A DNA stretch of 42,753 nt. It comes from JBLMXQ01 sp050257855 (lineage in GTDB: Bacteria; Acidobacteriota; Vicinamibacteria; Vicinamibacterales; CAVVIG01). This document shows positions 1-8,358 of this stretch, in pieces (positions within the stretch are counted from its first letter, which is position 1; each line of letters starts with the position of its first letter). The stretch covers positions 1 to 42,753 of the forward strand of contig JBLMXQ010000095.1 of assembly GCA_050257855.1 (NCBI GenBank), written 5' to 3'. Under the pieces are notes generated by a model. The model saw nothing but the letters and a program-made list of their open reading frames with translations, was not told the DNA's origin and searched no databases. The translations under genes were made by a program, and so were the position numbers.

Positions 1-286
1 GCTGCACGATCCCGGTGATGGTGCTGGGATGCAGCCGGGCCACCCGCGCCAGCTCGCCTGCCGAGATGCCGGGGTGTGTCTTGACGATGCGAAGGACGAG
101 ACGCTGGGGACCGGTGATCCCGAGCGAGCTCTCCATGCGCTTGGAGACGCTCTGGAGACCGTGTTCGAGCGTCCAGAGGGTCCTCATGAAATCGAGCGTC
201 GGATCCAGCTTGATGACGAATTCTTTGTGGTTGTTATGGTTGGGCAAAGGTGTTGGCTGACCTCGAAGCAGTCGAGCGGCAGGCAT
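1..286 (-). CDS. MarR-type transcriptional regulator, N-terminal part (runs off window)
   Basis: The minus strand is open from an ATG at 286 to the window edge (95 codons visible). After about 30 residues of variable N-terminus comes an N-terminal helix (LDFMRTLWTLEHGLQSVSKRM), then 'GITGPQRLVLRIV' and 'HPGISAGELARVARLHPSTITGIVQ'. That is the start of a winged helix-turn-helix as in MarR proteins, which are dimeric DNA-binding regulators often controlled by small ligands. The recognition helix is about to begin at the edge, so the wing and dimerisation C-terminus are not visible. A second in-frame ATG (MRTLWTL, about codon 34) is a possible start; no clear Shine-Dalgarno precedes the ATG at 286. 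It is divergent from the gene at 570. The target is unknown. Confidence 0.75.
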   Translation of the reverse strand, partial: MPAARLLRGQPTPLPNHNNHKEFVIKLDPTLDFMRTLWTLEHGLQSVSKRMESSLGITGPQRLVLRIVKTHPGISAGELARVARLHPSTITGIVQ

Positions 287-569
287 CGTCGTTAACTACG
301 ACGGGCCACGGGGGCGTGTTTACTCCCGATATCGCGACGCGCCGTCCGCACACTCTTCGAGTGGCGGGGGCGCGCTCCTCTTCCCGAGATCGTCTTGCGC
401 ATCCGAGGCTCGTCTTTTCACGGGAGGCCGTTACCTCGACGGATTTCCGCCACGGCACCGACCGTGTCCGGAGCCTCAACCCACTGCTTTTCGAGGATTT
501 GCCATCCGACGCCCCGGAAGGTCTTGGCACCGGTGATGCGTAAACAAAACATAAATACGGCGTCGGCCG
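287..569. other. Intergenic region between divergent genes
   Basis: This 283-bp stretch separates the marR-like gene (minus) from the gene at 570 (plus). I see no convincing gene in it; ORFs here lack protein-like composition. It must hold promoters for both directions. The one notable element is the sigma-54-like site at 525-540, followed by an unusually AT-rich patch (541-557) in GC-rich surroundings. Confidence 0.6.
525..540 (+). promoter_or_regulatory. Candidate sigma-54 (-24/-12) promoter
   Basis: The sequence TGGCACCGGTGATGC has GG at 526-527 and GC at 538-539, separated by exactly 10 nt, and matches TGGCAC-N5-TTGC except at one T. It is followed at once by an AT-rich patch that would suit melting at the start point. 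The predicted start lies about 20 nt before the ATG at 570. No enhancer-binding-protein site or RpoN gene is visible, so this is a motif match only. Confidence 0.35.
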
Positions 570-1181
570 ATGAATACCGTCCTCCCGCGCTGGGAATGGC
601 GCACGTTCCGCACGACCTTCGGTGACGCGGAAGCTCGGATCCGCGCCCACCCCGGGCAGGTCACGACAAGCCGCGAAATCCACATCGTCGCCGACGGGAC
701 GAACGCGAGCACGAGGATTCACGGCCAGCAGCTCGAGATCGATGAGCTGCAGGAGACGAATCGCGAAACGCTCGAGCGGTGGCGTCCGGTCATCAACGAG
801 CCCTTCCCGATCGGCGCCGCGACGGTCAGGGCAGCGTTCCGGCTCTGGGCAATCCCCCCGCCGGCCCTCAAACGCGACACCTATTCCATGGACGAATTCC
901 TGGACGAAATCGTCTCGTCCCAGCCTTCGTTGCGCCTGGTTCACGTCAGGAGCCAGCGGCACACCTTTACGATCGACGACTGTGTCGTCGAGATCGCCGA
1001 GCTCACGTTCAACGGCATGCCGCTGCGCACGATCGGGGTCGAGATGTTCGATCCGGCGCGCGTCACCAAGACCGTCCGCAGCCTCGGGCTCGATCGTTAC
1101 GAAAACGTGAGCTTCGTGAAGTCGCTCAGGCGGTTCCTCGCGGCGGACGCACCCGGCGCGCAGCTCCCGCAGCGTTGTTGA
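570..1181 (+). CDS. CYTH-like (triphosphate tunnel) domain protein, tentative
   Basis: This 203-residue soluble protein has no signal peptide. It opens with 'WEWRTF', recalling the N-terminal charged strand of the CYTH/triphosphate tunnel fold. Alternating charged beta-strands follow: 'ASTRIHGQQLEIDEL', 'HTFTIDDCVVEIAELTFNG' and 'PLRTIGVEMFDPARV'. The last resembles the 'E.E...A' strand that CYTH proteins use to bind metal and triphosphate. CYTH proteins hydrolyse or cyclise triphosphorylated substrates. The usual ExExK signature is not clean here (E-W-R), so activity is uncertain. No strong ribosome binding site precedes the start. The sigma-54-like element lies just upstream. Fold assignment is inference from strand pattern, not a clear family match. 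Confidence 0.55.
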   Translation: MNTVLPRWEWRTFRTTFGDAEARIRAHPGQVTTSREIHIVADGTNASTRIHGQQLEIDELQETNRETLERWRPVINEPFPIGAATVRAAFRLWAIPPPALKRDTYSMDEFLDEIVSSQPSLRLVHVRSQRHTFTIDDCVVEIAELTFNGMPLRTIGVEMFDPARVTKTVRSLGLDRYENVSFVKSLRRFLAADAPGAQLPQRC

Positions 1182-1252
1182 TTGATGCCCTCCGCAGTCG
1201 TGTAGAATCCTCGCCGACCACCCCGGTTCCCCTCTGTCCGGAGAGCATTACG

Positions 1253-2848
1253 ATGAAGCACGCACTGCGCATCTTCTCCACGGGCCTGACCGTTCTGGCG
1301 CTGTCCGTCCTCACCGCGCCGGCGCCCGCGGCCGAGCAGGCGGCGGCCCGGCCGGCGCCGCCGCCGGTCCACGGCAAGGCGGTCAATCGCCTGCTGATCC
1401 GCCACGCGATGATCATCTACGGCAACGGCAAGCCGGCCTATGGTCCGCTCGACATCCTGATCGAGAACGGCCTCATCGCGCGCGTCGGCAACCTGTCGAA
1501 GGAGCCGGCCGACGCGGTCATCGACGGCACCGGCAAGTACGTGATGCCGGGCATCGTCAACGCGCACGGCCACCTGCAGGACGAGCGCGGAGGCGTGCCG
1601 GAGCCGTTCCAGTACGAAATGGATTTGTACACCGCGTGCGGCGTCACGACATTCCGCGACGTCGGGTCGGACTTCGAGAAGGCGAAGCGGTGGCGCGCCC
1701 AGAGTGCCGCGCACGAGATCGTCGCGCCGCGGCTGCTCATCTACCCGATGGCCGCCTGGCGGACCAAGGGCAACACGCCGGATCTCCTGCGGCAGGGCGT
1801 GCAGATGATCAAGGAGCAGGGCGCCGACGGCATGAAGATCGCCGGCAACATCGACCGCGATCAGCTGGAGGCGGTGATGGACGAGGCGCACAAGCAGGGG
1901 CTGAAGGTCGCCGTCCACATCGGCGTCGAGGAGACCACGGCGAAGGACTACGTCGACCTCGGCGTCACCTCGATCGAGCACTTCTACGGCATCGCCGACG
2001 CGGCGCTCGACGGCCTGCAGGACTTCCCCGCCGACATGAACTACAACAACGAGATCATGCGGTTCGGGCGCGCCGGCGAGCTGTACACGCAGGCGAACCT
2101 CAATCCGAAGAAGCTCTCCGCGCTGCTCGACGAGATGGTGGCGAAGCACGTCTACTGGGATCCGACCTTTTCGATCTACTCCGCCGGCCGGGATCTGCTG
2201 CGCGCCGAGAACCTGCCCTGGTACAAGGACTACCTGCACCCGGTGATGGAGGAGTACTGGAAGCCGGACTTCAAGCACCACGGGTCGTTCTTCATGGGCT
2301 GGACCAACACCGAGCAGGCGCGCTGGGCGCGCGACTATCGCGTCTGGATGGACACGGTCCGCGACTTCGCGAACCGCGGCGGCCTCGTCACGACGGGCGA
2401 CGACGCCGGGTTCATCTACTCGCTGTACGGCTTCGGGTTGATCCGCGAGCTCGAGATGCAGGAGGAAGCCGGCTTCAGCCCGCTCGAAGTGATCCAGCAT
2501 GCGACGGTGAACGGCGCGAAGCTCATGGGCATGCAGGACCGGATCGGCCGCGTCCGCCAGGGCTACGTCGCCGACCTGCTGGTCGTCAACGGCAATCCGC
2601 TGGAGAACCTGTCCCTCCTCAACCCGTACGGCACCGACGTGATGACCCAGAACGGGAAGCCGATCTCGAACTACGCGCCGGTCGATCCGACCGATCCCAC
2701 CATCAAGAACGTGCATGGCGGCGGCATCGAATGGACCATCAAGGACGGCATCCCGTACCACGTGCCGACGCTGATGAAGGAAGTCAAGGAGATGGTGGCC
2801 AAGGCGCGCGCCGAACGGCGCGTCCGCTCCACCTCCCAGGGCAAATAG
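1253..2848 (+). CDS. Exported amidohydrolase (imidazolonepropionase/prolidase-like)
   Basis: The ATG at 1253 is chosen because GGAG lies 8-9 nt upstream and the product (531 aa) begins with a Sec signal peptide (MKHALRIFSTGLTVLALSVL, cleavage near APAAAEQ). Metal-dependent amidohydrolase features follow. There is an N-terminal beta-sandwich with 'GPLDILIENGLIARVG' and 'IDGTGKYVMPGIVNAHGHL' carrying the HxH metal ligands (H105, H107). Further His ligands lie at about 222 (VHIGVEE) and 243 (IEHFYG), and the catalytic Asp is near 383 in 'TTGDDAG'. The C-terminal 'GYVADLLVVNGNPLENL' completes the sandwich. Such enzymes cleave C-N bonds in cyclic amides or dipeptides; the substrate cannot be read here. 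The signal peptide places it in the periplasm. A longer upstream reading frame is a shadow over the previous gene. Confidence 0.9.
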   Translation: MKHALRIFSTGLTVLALSVLTAPAPAAEQAAARPAPPPVHGKAVNRLLIRHAMIIYGNGKPAYGPLDILIENGLIARVGNLSKEPADAVIDGTGKYVMPGIVNAHGHLQDERGGVPEPFQYEMDLYTACGVTTFRDVGSDFEKAKRWRAQSAAHEIVAPRLLIYPMAAWRTKGNTPDLLRQGVQMIKEQGADGMKIAGNIDRDQLEAVMDEAHKQGLKVAVHIGVEETTAKDYVDLGVTSIEHFYGIADAALDGLQDFPADMNYNNEIMRFGRAGELYTQANLNPKKLSALLDEMVAKHVYWDPTFSIYSAGRDLLRAENLPWYKDYLHPVMEEYWKPDFKHHGSFFMGWTNTEQARWARDYRVWMDTVRDFANRGGLVTTGDDAGFIYSLYGFGLIRELEMQEEAGFSPLEVIQHATVNGAKLMGMQDRIGRVRQGYVADLLVVNGNPLENLSLLNPYGTDVMTQNGKPISNYAPVDPTDPTIKNVHGGGIEWTIKDGIPYHVPTLMKEVKEMVAKARAERRVRSTSQGK

Positions 2849-2870
2849 CTGCACCTGCCGTGCGCGGGCC

Positions 2871-2902
2871 GGGGCGAATGGCTGAATGTCCATTCGTCCC
2901 GC
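2871..2902 (+). terminator. Hairpin downstream of the amidohydrolase gene
   Basis: A 9-bp arm (GGCGAATGG, 2873-2881) pairs with CCATTCGTCC (2890-2899) across an 8-nt loop, 25 nt after the stop codon. No T-tract follows (C-rich instead), so it could be a poor intrinsic terminator or an mRNA-stabilising hairpin. The remaining sequence to 3087 shows no gene. Confidence 0.4.
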
Positions 2903-3087
2903 CCCCCCGCGGTGTGTCACACCCGCGGGCGAGCGAGCGGCCGCATCCGGCGAGCCCGGCCGTCCGACGACAGAGTCGACTTCGAACACGATACCGAGCG
3001 GCGGGACAGGCTCTGCGGAAAAGGGCGGCGCCCGGAAACACGGCCGCCCCGGGTGGTCGAGCGTAGGAGAATCCGTGCGGCGGGCGG

Positions 3088-3279
3088 CTATTCGTCCCAG
3101 GGCGGCGGCTGCGGGCCGGGGACGATGCCCGCGATGTCGGGGTCCCCGTCGCCCTGCCGGACCGGCTGATCCGCGCGGCGCTGCTTGGCCTCGCGGCGCC
3201 GCTCGGCCTTCTGCTGCTGTTTCTCCTGGCGCGCCCGCTCCCGGGCCCGCTTGTGCTGCGTGGGTCTCGATTTCTGCAT
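3088..3279 (-). CDS. Small basic conserved hypothetical protein (63 aa)
   Basis: The ATG at 3279 lies 14 bp after the stop of the phosphodiesterase gene, on the same strand, so it is probably the last gene of that operon. The product starts 'MQKSRPTQHKRARERARQEK', a strongly basic, Arg/Lys/Gln-rich helical segment. It ends with a Pro-rich acidic tail containing 'DPDIAGIVPGPQPPPWDE'. I recognise this layout (basic helix plus 'DIAGIVPGPQP' tail) from small hypothetical proteins in many bacteria, but know of no established function. The basic helix could bind nucleic acid; that is only inference. Composition and the conserved tail argue that it is real despite its length. Confidence 0.7.
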   Translation of the reverse strand: MQKSRPTQHKRARERARQEKQQQKAERRREAKQRRADQPVRQGDGDPDIAGIVPGPQPPPWDE

Positions 3280-3293
3280 AGATGAAGCTTACC

Positions 3294-5372
3294 TCACATG
3301 ATCGGTCTTCCGTCCAGATCGGACGGCACCGGCACGCCGAGCAGCCTCAGCACCGTGGGTGAGATGTCCATGATGCTGGGCGTGGCCGTATTGATCTTCC
3401 GATTCGCGAAGAACACACCGCCGCTGATTTCGGGAGTGGTCGCACAGTGGTCGCCGCTCCACTTGCGATCGTTGTCCTCGATGACGCTCCTGGCGATGCC
3501 GCCGAGCGTGTCCTGCCAGCCGACCCGGTATCCGTCGTTGAACCCGACCTCGAGGTCCGGGGCATTGCGGATGTAGGGCCCCTTGTAGATGTCGTCGCGC
3601 TTGTAGATGCCGCCGAACACGCGCGCGCCGTTCTCCGGATCGGTGAGCGTGATGAGCCGGGACCGGATCTCGTCCTGGAGCGCGCGGTACTCGGCGCCCT
3701 CCGACACGATGCCCTGCCCTTCGCGCCCTTTGAGGTTGAAGTAGATCTGGCCGAGCCCCACGGCGTACGCCCGGGTATGGCTCCAGTCCACCCCCTCGAA
3801 GAAAGTCCCGCGCCCGAACAGATCGTTGAGGGTCTTCTTTCCGCTCTGCCCCTTGAACGCCATGTAGCCGTTCTGCACGAGCCACGTATTCAGGTTCACG
3901 CCGCGCCGGAACGAGTGGAACCCGTGATCCGACACCACCATGAACACGACGTCCTTCGGCAGCCGCGCCCTCAACTCACCCACGAAGTCGTCGGCGCGCC
4001 GGTAGACGTTCTCGATGGCGTCGCCGTACTTCGCCGCCAGCTTCGCGTCGTACATCGGGTGGGTCGGATCGATGAGCCGCCACATCATGTGCTGGACGCG
4101 GTCGGTCGTCTCGATCACGCCGACGAACAGATCCCAGTCGTCGTGCTTCAGGTTGTCGAGAATCACCTTCTCGCGGTCGTCCATCGCCTTGTTCGAGTCG
4201 TAGATGAACGCCCCCTCGTCGAGCCGGTCCTCGTTGAGCGGTTTGTCCGCCGACTCGGCCCAGCCGAGCGTCCGGTACACGCCGCCGAGCTCAGACACGA
4301 TCTCGTTCGAGAAGCTGTCCGGCTTGGAGATCGGAATCGGCGGGTCGCGCGGATCCAGGTTGACCGGCGATCCGTAGAGCTGCAGATCCTGCCCGGCGCG
4401 CACCAGATAGAGCTGCATCATCCCGTGGATGCGCACGAAGATGTTCACCTTGAACGTGACGTCGACCCACGGGCTCCACTCGCCCTGGGCGAGCTGCACG
4501 GAGGTGCCGTCGAGGTCCACCGTCGCGCTGCGCCCTTCGCGATCCCAGTGGATGGACATCGGCAGACGGATGTCCTCCTGCGCCTCGAGCCGGGCGATCT
4601 CCATTCGATCGGCGTCCGACTGCGGGGTCTTCGCGCGCACCTCGCGCAGCTTCTGGCGGACGATCGGGTTGGGCGGGCCGACGAGCTCGGTCTGCGCGGT
4701 GTCGCCGTCGAACAGCAGCCGCTTGGTGATGCCGCCGAACTCCGTGTTGCCCTCTTCGTAGCGGCTCACGTCGGTCGCCCAGTAATAGTAGGTCCCGATG
4801 GTGCCGCGGACGTCCGGAGTCGGCAGCCCCGCGAGCATCTTGCCGTGCTCGATCGTCTCGGGCGGAAACGTCACCGGCACGGTGAGCACCCGGCTCCGGA
4901 TCCCGTCGCGCCCGGCGTAGACCCAGAAGGACGTGCCGCCGCGCGTCGAGATCACTTTCGGCAGCTTCGTCGGGATGAGCCCCCAGAGAAATTCCGGCGG
5001 CTCCCTCTTCACCATGTTGAAGTCGGGGAAGTAGGTCTTGAAGTCGCGGATCAGGAAGTCGTAGATGTCGTGCTTGCCCGGGTTCACGCCGGTCGCGAAG
5101 CTCGACCAGGCCGTTGGCGACTCCGACGGAATCGTCGAGCCCAGCGTGGTGAACGTCCCTTCGTCGGCGAGCTTCTTCAGGTTCGGCAGCTTGCCTTCGT
5201 CCATCCATTTGCGCGCGAGCGTCGGGTCCATGCCGTCGAACCCCATCACGAACACGCGCTGCTTCGCGCGACGCACGGGCGCCGTGTCGCGCGGCGCGCG
5301 CGAGCAGCCTGCCGCCGCACACGCGGCCGCCAGCAGCGACACGATCACCCGTCGTTTGACGGATCGGAGCAT
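3294..5372 (-). CDS. Alkaline-phosphatase-superfamily lipoprotein (type I phosphodiesterase/nucleotide pyrophosphatase-like)
   Basis: This 692-aa protein has a lipoprotein signal peptide with lipobox AAGC (Cys23), predicting a lipid anchor. The mature domain starts 'VFVMGFDGMDPTLARKW', with the first metal-binding Asp (D46). The nucleophile region is 'STIPSESPTAWSSFATG' (Ser83-Ser85), followed by 'NPGKHDIYDF'. Later 'IETTDRVQHMMWR' and 'VVSDHGFHSFRRGVN' supply the second set of Asp/His zinc ligands. The family hydrolyses phosphomonoesters, phosphodiesters or pyrophosphates, or transfers phospho-groups on lipids; the substrate is not evident. Its start overlaps the end of the upstream MBL-fold gene by 28 bp, implying translational coupling, and the small basic protein gene follows by 14 bp. 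Confidence 0.9.
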   Translation of the reverse strand: MLRSVKRRVIVSLLAAACAAAGCSRAPRDTAPVRRAKQRVFVMGFDGMDPTLARKWMDEGKLPNLKKLADEGTFTTLGSTIPSESPTAWSSFATGVNPGKHDIYDFLIRDFKTYFPDFNMVKREPPEFLWGLIPTKLPKVISTRGGTSFWVYAGRDGIRSRVLTVPVTFPPETIEHGKMLAGLPTPDVRGTIGTYYYWATDVSRYEEGNTEFGGITKRLLFDGDTAQTELVGPPNPIVRQKLREVRAKTPQSDADRMEIARLEAQEDIRLPMSIHWDREGRSATVDLDGTSVQLAQGEWSPWVDVTFKVNIFVRIHGMMQLYLVRAGQDLQLYGSPVNLDPRDPPIPISKPDSFSNEIVSELGGVYRTLGWAESADKPLNEDRLDEGAFIYDSNKAMDDREKVILDNLKHDDWDLFVGVIETTDRVQHMMWRLIDPTHPMYDAKLAAKYGDAIENVYRRADDFVGELRARLPKDVVFMVVSDHGFHSFRRGVNLNTWLVQNGYMAFKGQSGKKTLNDLFGRGTFFEGVDWSHTRAYAVGLGQIYFNLKGREGQGIVSEGAEYRALQDEIRSRLITLTDPENGARVFGGIYKRDDIYKGPYIRNAPDLEVGFNDGYRVGWQDTLGGIARSVIEDNDRKWSGDHCATTPEISGGVFFANRKINTATPSIMDISPTVLRLLGVPVPSDLDGRPIM

Positions 5373-6349
5373 GAAGCCTCGAAAGGACGCTCGATTGTAC
5401 TACGACGCGACGCCCCGACCTGAATCGATTCGCCGAACTCCGGCGCGCGAAACGTCTCGGGCGGGATGCCGCGGGCATCGAGCACCGCCCGGAGCGCCGC
5501 GACCGGGGCGTCGATCGGTTCCGGCGTCAGCTGAAACGTGCCGAAGTGCATCGCCACGCTCAGCCGCGCGCCCAGATCGAGGTGCGCGCGCACGGCCTCT
5601 TCCGGATTCATGTGAATCGGCTGCATGAACCAGCGCGGCTCGTACGCACCGATCGGCAGCAGCGCGGCGTCGGGCGCGCCCAGTCGCGCGGCGATCTCCC
5701 GGAAGTGCGGTCCGTAGCCGCTGTCGGCCGCGAAGTAGACGCACACCGCCGGCGTCCGGACGACGAAGCTCCCCCACAGGGCCCGGTTCCGATCGAACGG
5801 AGTGCGTGCGGAGAAATGCCGGGCGGGCGTCATCGTGATCTGCGCCGCGCCGACCGTCGCCGTCTCCCACCAGTCGAGCTCGACGATCCGCGTCAGGCCG
5901 GCGGAGCCGAGCAGCCGCCCGTTGCCTGCCGCCGTCACGAACAGCGGCTGGAACCGCGCGTTGATCCGCCGCAGCGTCGGCAGGTCCAGGTGATCGTAGT
6001 GGTTGTGGCTGACGAGCACGACGTCGAGCGGCGGCAGCAGCTCGAACGGCACGCCCGGCGGCCGCACGCGCTTCGGTCCCGCCCACGACACCGGGCTGGC
6101 GCGTCTGGCGTATACCGGGTCGGTCAGCAGGGTGGCATCCGCCGTCCGGACCACGAACGTCGAATGGCCGACGAACGTCAGGACCGCAGCGGCGCCCGAC
6201 GCGAGCGGCGCTGGAGCCCGCGGCTCGACGCGCACGTGGGCTGGCCACGGGGCACGCGGCGTCCGGAAGAACCGGATCAGGTCGCGGAGGCCGCGGTCCA
6301 TGGCGGTCGCGCCGTCGTGAGATCGTCCGTGGGCGAGCCGATCGGTCAT
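5345..6349 (-). CDS. MBL-fold metal-dependent hydrolase (UlaG/NAPE-PLD-like)
   Basis: Read from the ATG at 6349 the product is 334 aa. After a basic N-terminus comes 'LTFVGHSTFVVRTADATLLTDPVYARRASP', then the HxHxDH zinc motif 'SHNHYDHLD' at 115-120. 'TPARHFSARTPFDRNRALWGSFVV', the bridging Asp in 'YFAADSGYG' and a late His in 'AMHFGTFQL' complete the site. The arrangement is that of the L-ascorbate-lactonase/N-acyl-phosphatidylethanolamine phospholipase D-like branch. Pairing with a membrane-anchored phosphohydrolase fits a lipid or phosphodiester substrate, but that is inference. An alternative ATG at 6301 would remove 16 residues. No signal peptide is seen. A much longer frame continuing upstream to 8494 is only a GC-driven antisense opening over nadE. 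Confidence 0.88.
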   Translation of the reverse strand: MTDRLAHGRSHDGATAMDRGLRDLIRFFRTPRAPWPAHVRVEPRAPAPLASGAAAVLTFVGHSTFVVRTADATLLTDPVYARRASPVSWAGPKRVRPPGVPFELLPPLDVVLVSHNHYDHLDLPTLRRINARFQPLFVTAAGNGRLLGSAGLTRIVELDWWETATVGAAQITMTPARHFSARTPFDRNRALWGSFVVRTPAVCVYFAADSGYGPHFREIAARLGAPDAALLPIGAYEPRWFMQPIHMNPEEAVRAHLDLGARLSVAMHFGTFQLTPEPIDAPVAALRAVLDARGIPPETFRAPEFGESIQVGASRRSTIERPFEASCSDPSNDG

Positions 6350-6459
6350 TCCGGAGGTGGGGTGATCCGCTCCAGATTGTAGATGCCCGGGGTCTTCTCG
6401 CGCACGGCCACCCGTTCGTCGAGGGGGTGCAGCGGGCTGCCTGCGACCTGCGCTGTCGC

Positions 6460-6474
6460 CGCGGCTGAGCCGCG
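6460..6474. repeat. Short hairpin in the nadE 5' leader
   Basis: CGCGGC-TGA-GCCGCG forms a 6-bp stem with a 3-nt loop, 14 nt before the nadE ATG. It lies in the 138-bp divergent gap (6350-6487) between the MBL gene and nadE. It could affect nadE translation or be chance in GC-rich DNA. Confidence 0.3.
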
Positions 6475-6487
6475 TTAGACTCACCTC

Positions 6488-8140
6488 ATGCGCCTCGCTC
6501 TCGCCCAGCTCGATTTCACGGTCGGCGACTTCGACGGCAACTTCGACAAGATCCGCGCGTCGGTCGCCGCGGCTGCCGCCGCCGGGGCCGACCTCGTGAT
6601 CTTCTCCGAGATGGCCACGACCGGCTATCCGCCGCGCGACCTCCTCAACCATCCCCGGTTCATCGACGGCAACCTCGCGCTGCTCGATCGCGTGGCGGCG
6701 CTCTCGACGTCGACGCTCGGCATCCTCATCGGCTTCGTCGATCGCAACACGGGCGACGGCAAGCCGCTCCACAACGCCGTGGCGCTCTGCCATGACGGGC
6801 GCGTGGCGGCACGCCGCCACAAGCTCCTGCTGCCCACCTACGACGTCTTCGACGAGGATCGCTACTTCGAGCCGGGCCGCGAGGTCGCACCGCTCGAGTG
6901 GAAGGGGGTGCGCCTGGGCGTCACGATCTGCGAGGACCTCTGGAACGACCGCGACTTCTGGCCCAAGCGGCTGTACCACCGCGATCCGGTGTGTGAGCTC
7001 ACCGATCAGCGGGCGATGCTCCTGATCAACATCTCGGCGAGCCCGTTCACGCTCGGCAAGGCCGATCTGCGCCGCCGGATGATCCGCCAGGAAGCCGCCA
7101 AGCACCGGCGCTACTTCTTCTACCTGAATCAGGTTGGCGGCAACGACGAGCTCGTCTTCGACGGGCACTCGATTGGCATCGACCCGTCGGGCGCCGACAT
7201 CCTGCGCGCGCGCGATTTCGCGGAGGACTTCCTGGTCGTCGACGTGCCTCTGGAGCCGGGCGCGCCCGGCCCCGGGACGCAGCTCCGCGACGTGGCGGCA
7301 TCCGACGACGAGGCGGCGTATCGGGCGCTCGTCCTCGGCCTGGGCGACTACGCGCGCAAGTGCGGGTTCGGGAGCGCCGTCGTCGGGCTGTCCGGCGGCA
7401 TCGATTCGGCGCTGACCGCGTGCCTGGCCGTCGACGCGCTCGGCGCCGGATGTGTCCACGGCGTCGCCATGCCGACGCGCTTCTCGTCGGCCCACAGCCT
7501 CACGGATGCCGCCGACCTGGCGCGCAATCTCGGCATCCACCATCAGGTGATCCCGATCGACGCCATCTTCCAGAGCTTCCTCGAGGCGCTCGCGCCGGCC
7601 TTCGGCGGCCGCCCGCCCGGCACCGCGGAGGAGAACCTCCAGGCGCGCGCCCGGGGCGCGGTGCTGATGGCGCTTTCGAACAAGTTCGGCCACCTGCTGC
7701 TCTCGACCGGCAACAAGTCGGAGCTCGCCATCGGCTACTGCACCCTCTACGGCGACATGTGCGGCGGCCTGGCGATCATCAACGACGTGCCGAAGACGCT
7801 CGTCTACCGGCTGGCGCGCTTCGTCAACCGCGATCGCGAGATCGTTCCGGAATCCACCATCCGCAAGCCCCCGAGCGCGGAGCTGCGGCCGAATCAGGTC
7901 GACGCCGACTCGGTGCCGTCGTACGAGATCCTCGACCCGATCGTGGAGGCCTACGTCGAGCGCGACGAGGACATCGACCAGATCTGCCGGCTCGGGTTCG
8001 ACCGCGCGCTCGTCGCCGACGTGCTGCGGCGAATCGACGCGAGCGAGTACAAGCGCCGCCAGGCCGCGCCGGGGATCAAGATTTCGTCGAAGGCGTTCGG
8101 CCTCGGCCGGCGGTACCCGATGGCGGCGCGATACCTGTAG
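6488..8140 (+). CDS. nadE: Glutamine-dependent NAD+ synthetase
   Basis: This 550-aa enzyme performs the last step of NAD biosynthesis: ATP-dependent amidation of nicotinate adenine dinucleotide using glutamine-derived ammonia. The N-terminal nitrilase-type glutaminase shows the Glu-Lys-Cys triad: E41 (FSEMATTGYPP), K112 (RRHKLLLPTYDVFDE) and C148 (GVTICEDLW). The C-terminal synthetase domain has the ATP-pyrophosphatase P-loop SGGIDS (302-307). It also has 'STGNKSELAIGYCTLYGDMCGG' and 'RKPPSAELRPNQ', typical of NAD synthetases. Length matches the two-domain bacterial form. It is transcribed divergently from the MBL/phosphodiesterase operon. Its TAG stop directly abuts palindromic repeats. Confidence 0.96.
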   Translation: MRLALAQLDFTVGDFDGNFDKIRASVAAAAAAGADLVIFSEMATTGYPPRDLLNHPRFIDGNLALLDRVAALSTSTLGILIGFVDRNTGDGKPLHNAVALCHDGRVAARRHKLLLPTYDVFDEDRYFEPGREVAPLEWKGVRLGVTICEDLWNDRDFWPKRLYHRDPVCELTDQRAMLLINISASPFTLGKADLRRRMIRQEAAKHRRYFFYLNQVGGNDELVFDGHSIGIDPSGADILRARDFAEDFLVVDVPLEPGAPGPGTQLRDVAASDDEAAYRALVLGLGDYARKCGFGSAVVGLSGGIDSALTACLAVDALGAGCVHGVAMPTRFSSAHSLTDAADLARNLGIHHQVIPIDAIFQSFLEALAPAFGGRPPGTAEENLQARARGAVLMALSNKFGHLLLSTGNKSELAIGYCTLYGDMCGGLAIINDVPKTLVYRLARFVNRDREIVPESTIRKPPSAELRPNQVDADSVPSYEILDPIVEAYVERDEDIDQICRLGFDRALVADVLRRIDASEYKRRQAAPGIKISSKAFGLGRRYPMAARYL

Positions 8141-8142
8141 AA

Positions 8143-8200
8143 GACGGCTTCGAGGCCGTCCCGGCCCCGGTGCGAGGGGACGGTCTGAAGACCGTCCCCT
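8143..8200. repeat. Two REP-like palindromes after nadE
   Basis: 8143-8160 is GACGGC-TTCGAG-GCCGTC. 8175-8200 is a nearly perfect 26-bp palindrome (AGGGGACGGTCT, GA, then the complement). They begin 2 nt after the nadE stop and resemble the palindromes between pdxA and smpB (arm-TTGA/CTGA-arm followed by CCCCTAC or preceded by GTAGGGG). They may act as a bidirectional hairpin terminator between the convergent nadE and kinase genes. The rest of the gap to 8358 shows no supportable gene. Confidence 0.65.
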
Positions 8201-8358
8201 ACCGTGCAGGCGGCCACATGCGGGCGGCCGCGAGCGAACGGTCCGCCTTCGGGAGAGCGTCGAAGAACTTCCACTCGTTGCAGGCGCGGAGGGCAGCCGG
8301 CACGCGCAGACCGTAGCACGACGGATGTCGGCATTCGACGGCGTCGGCCTGCGGGCGT

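Noticed and set aside
250..543. A 97-codon plus-strand ORF in the marR-CYTH gap
   Set aside because: No RBS, overlaps the marR start on the other strand, and composition is not protein-like.
8190..8335. A minus-strand stretch reading 'ACNEWKFFDALPKADRSLAA'
   Set aside because: It looks somewhat protein-like but has no start, family or neighbour support, so I could not call it a gene fragment.
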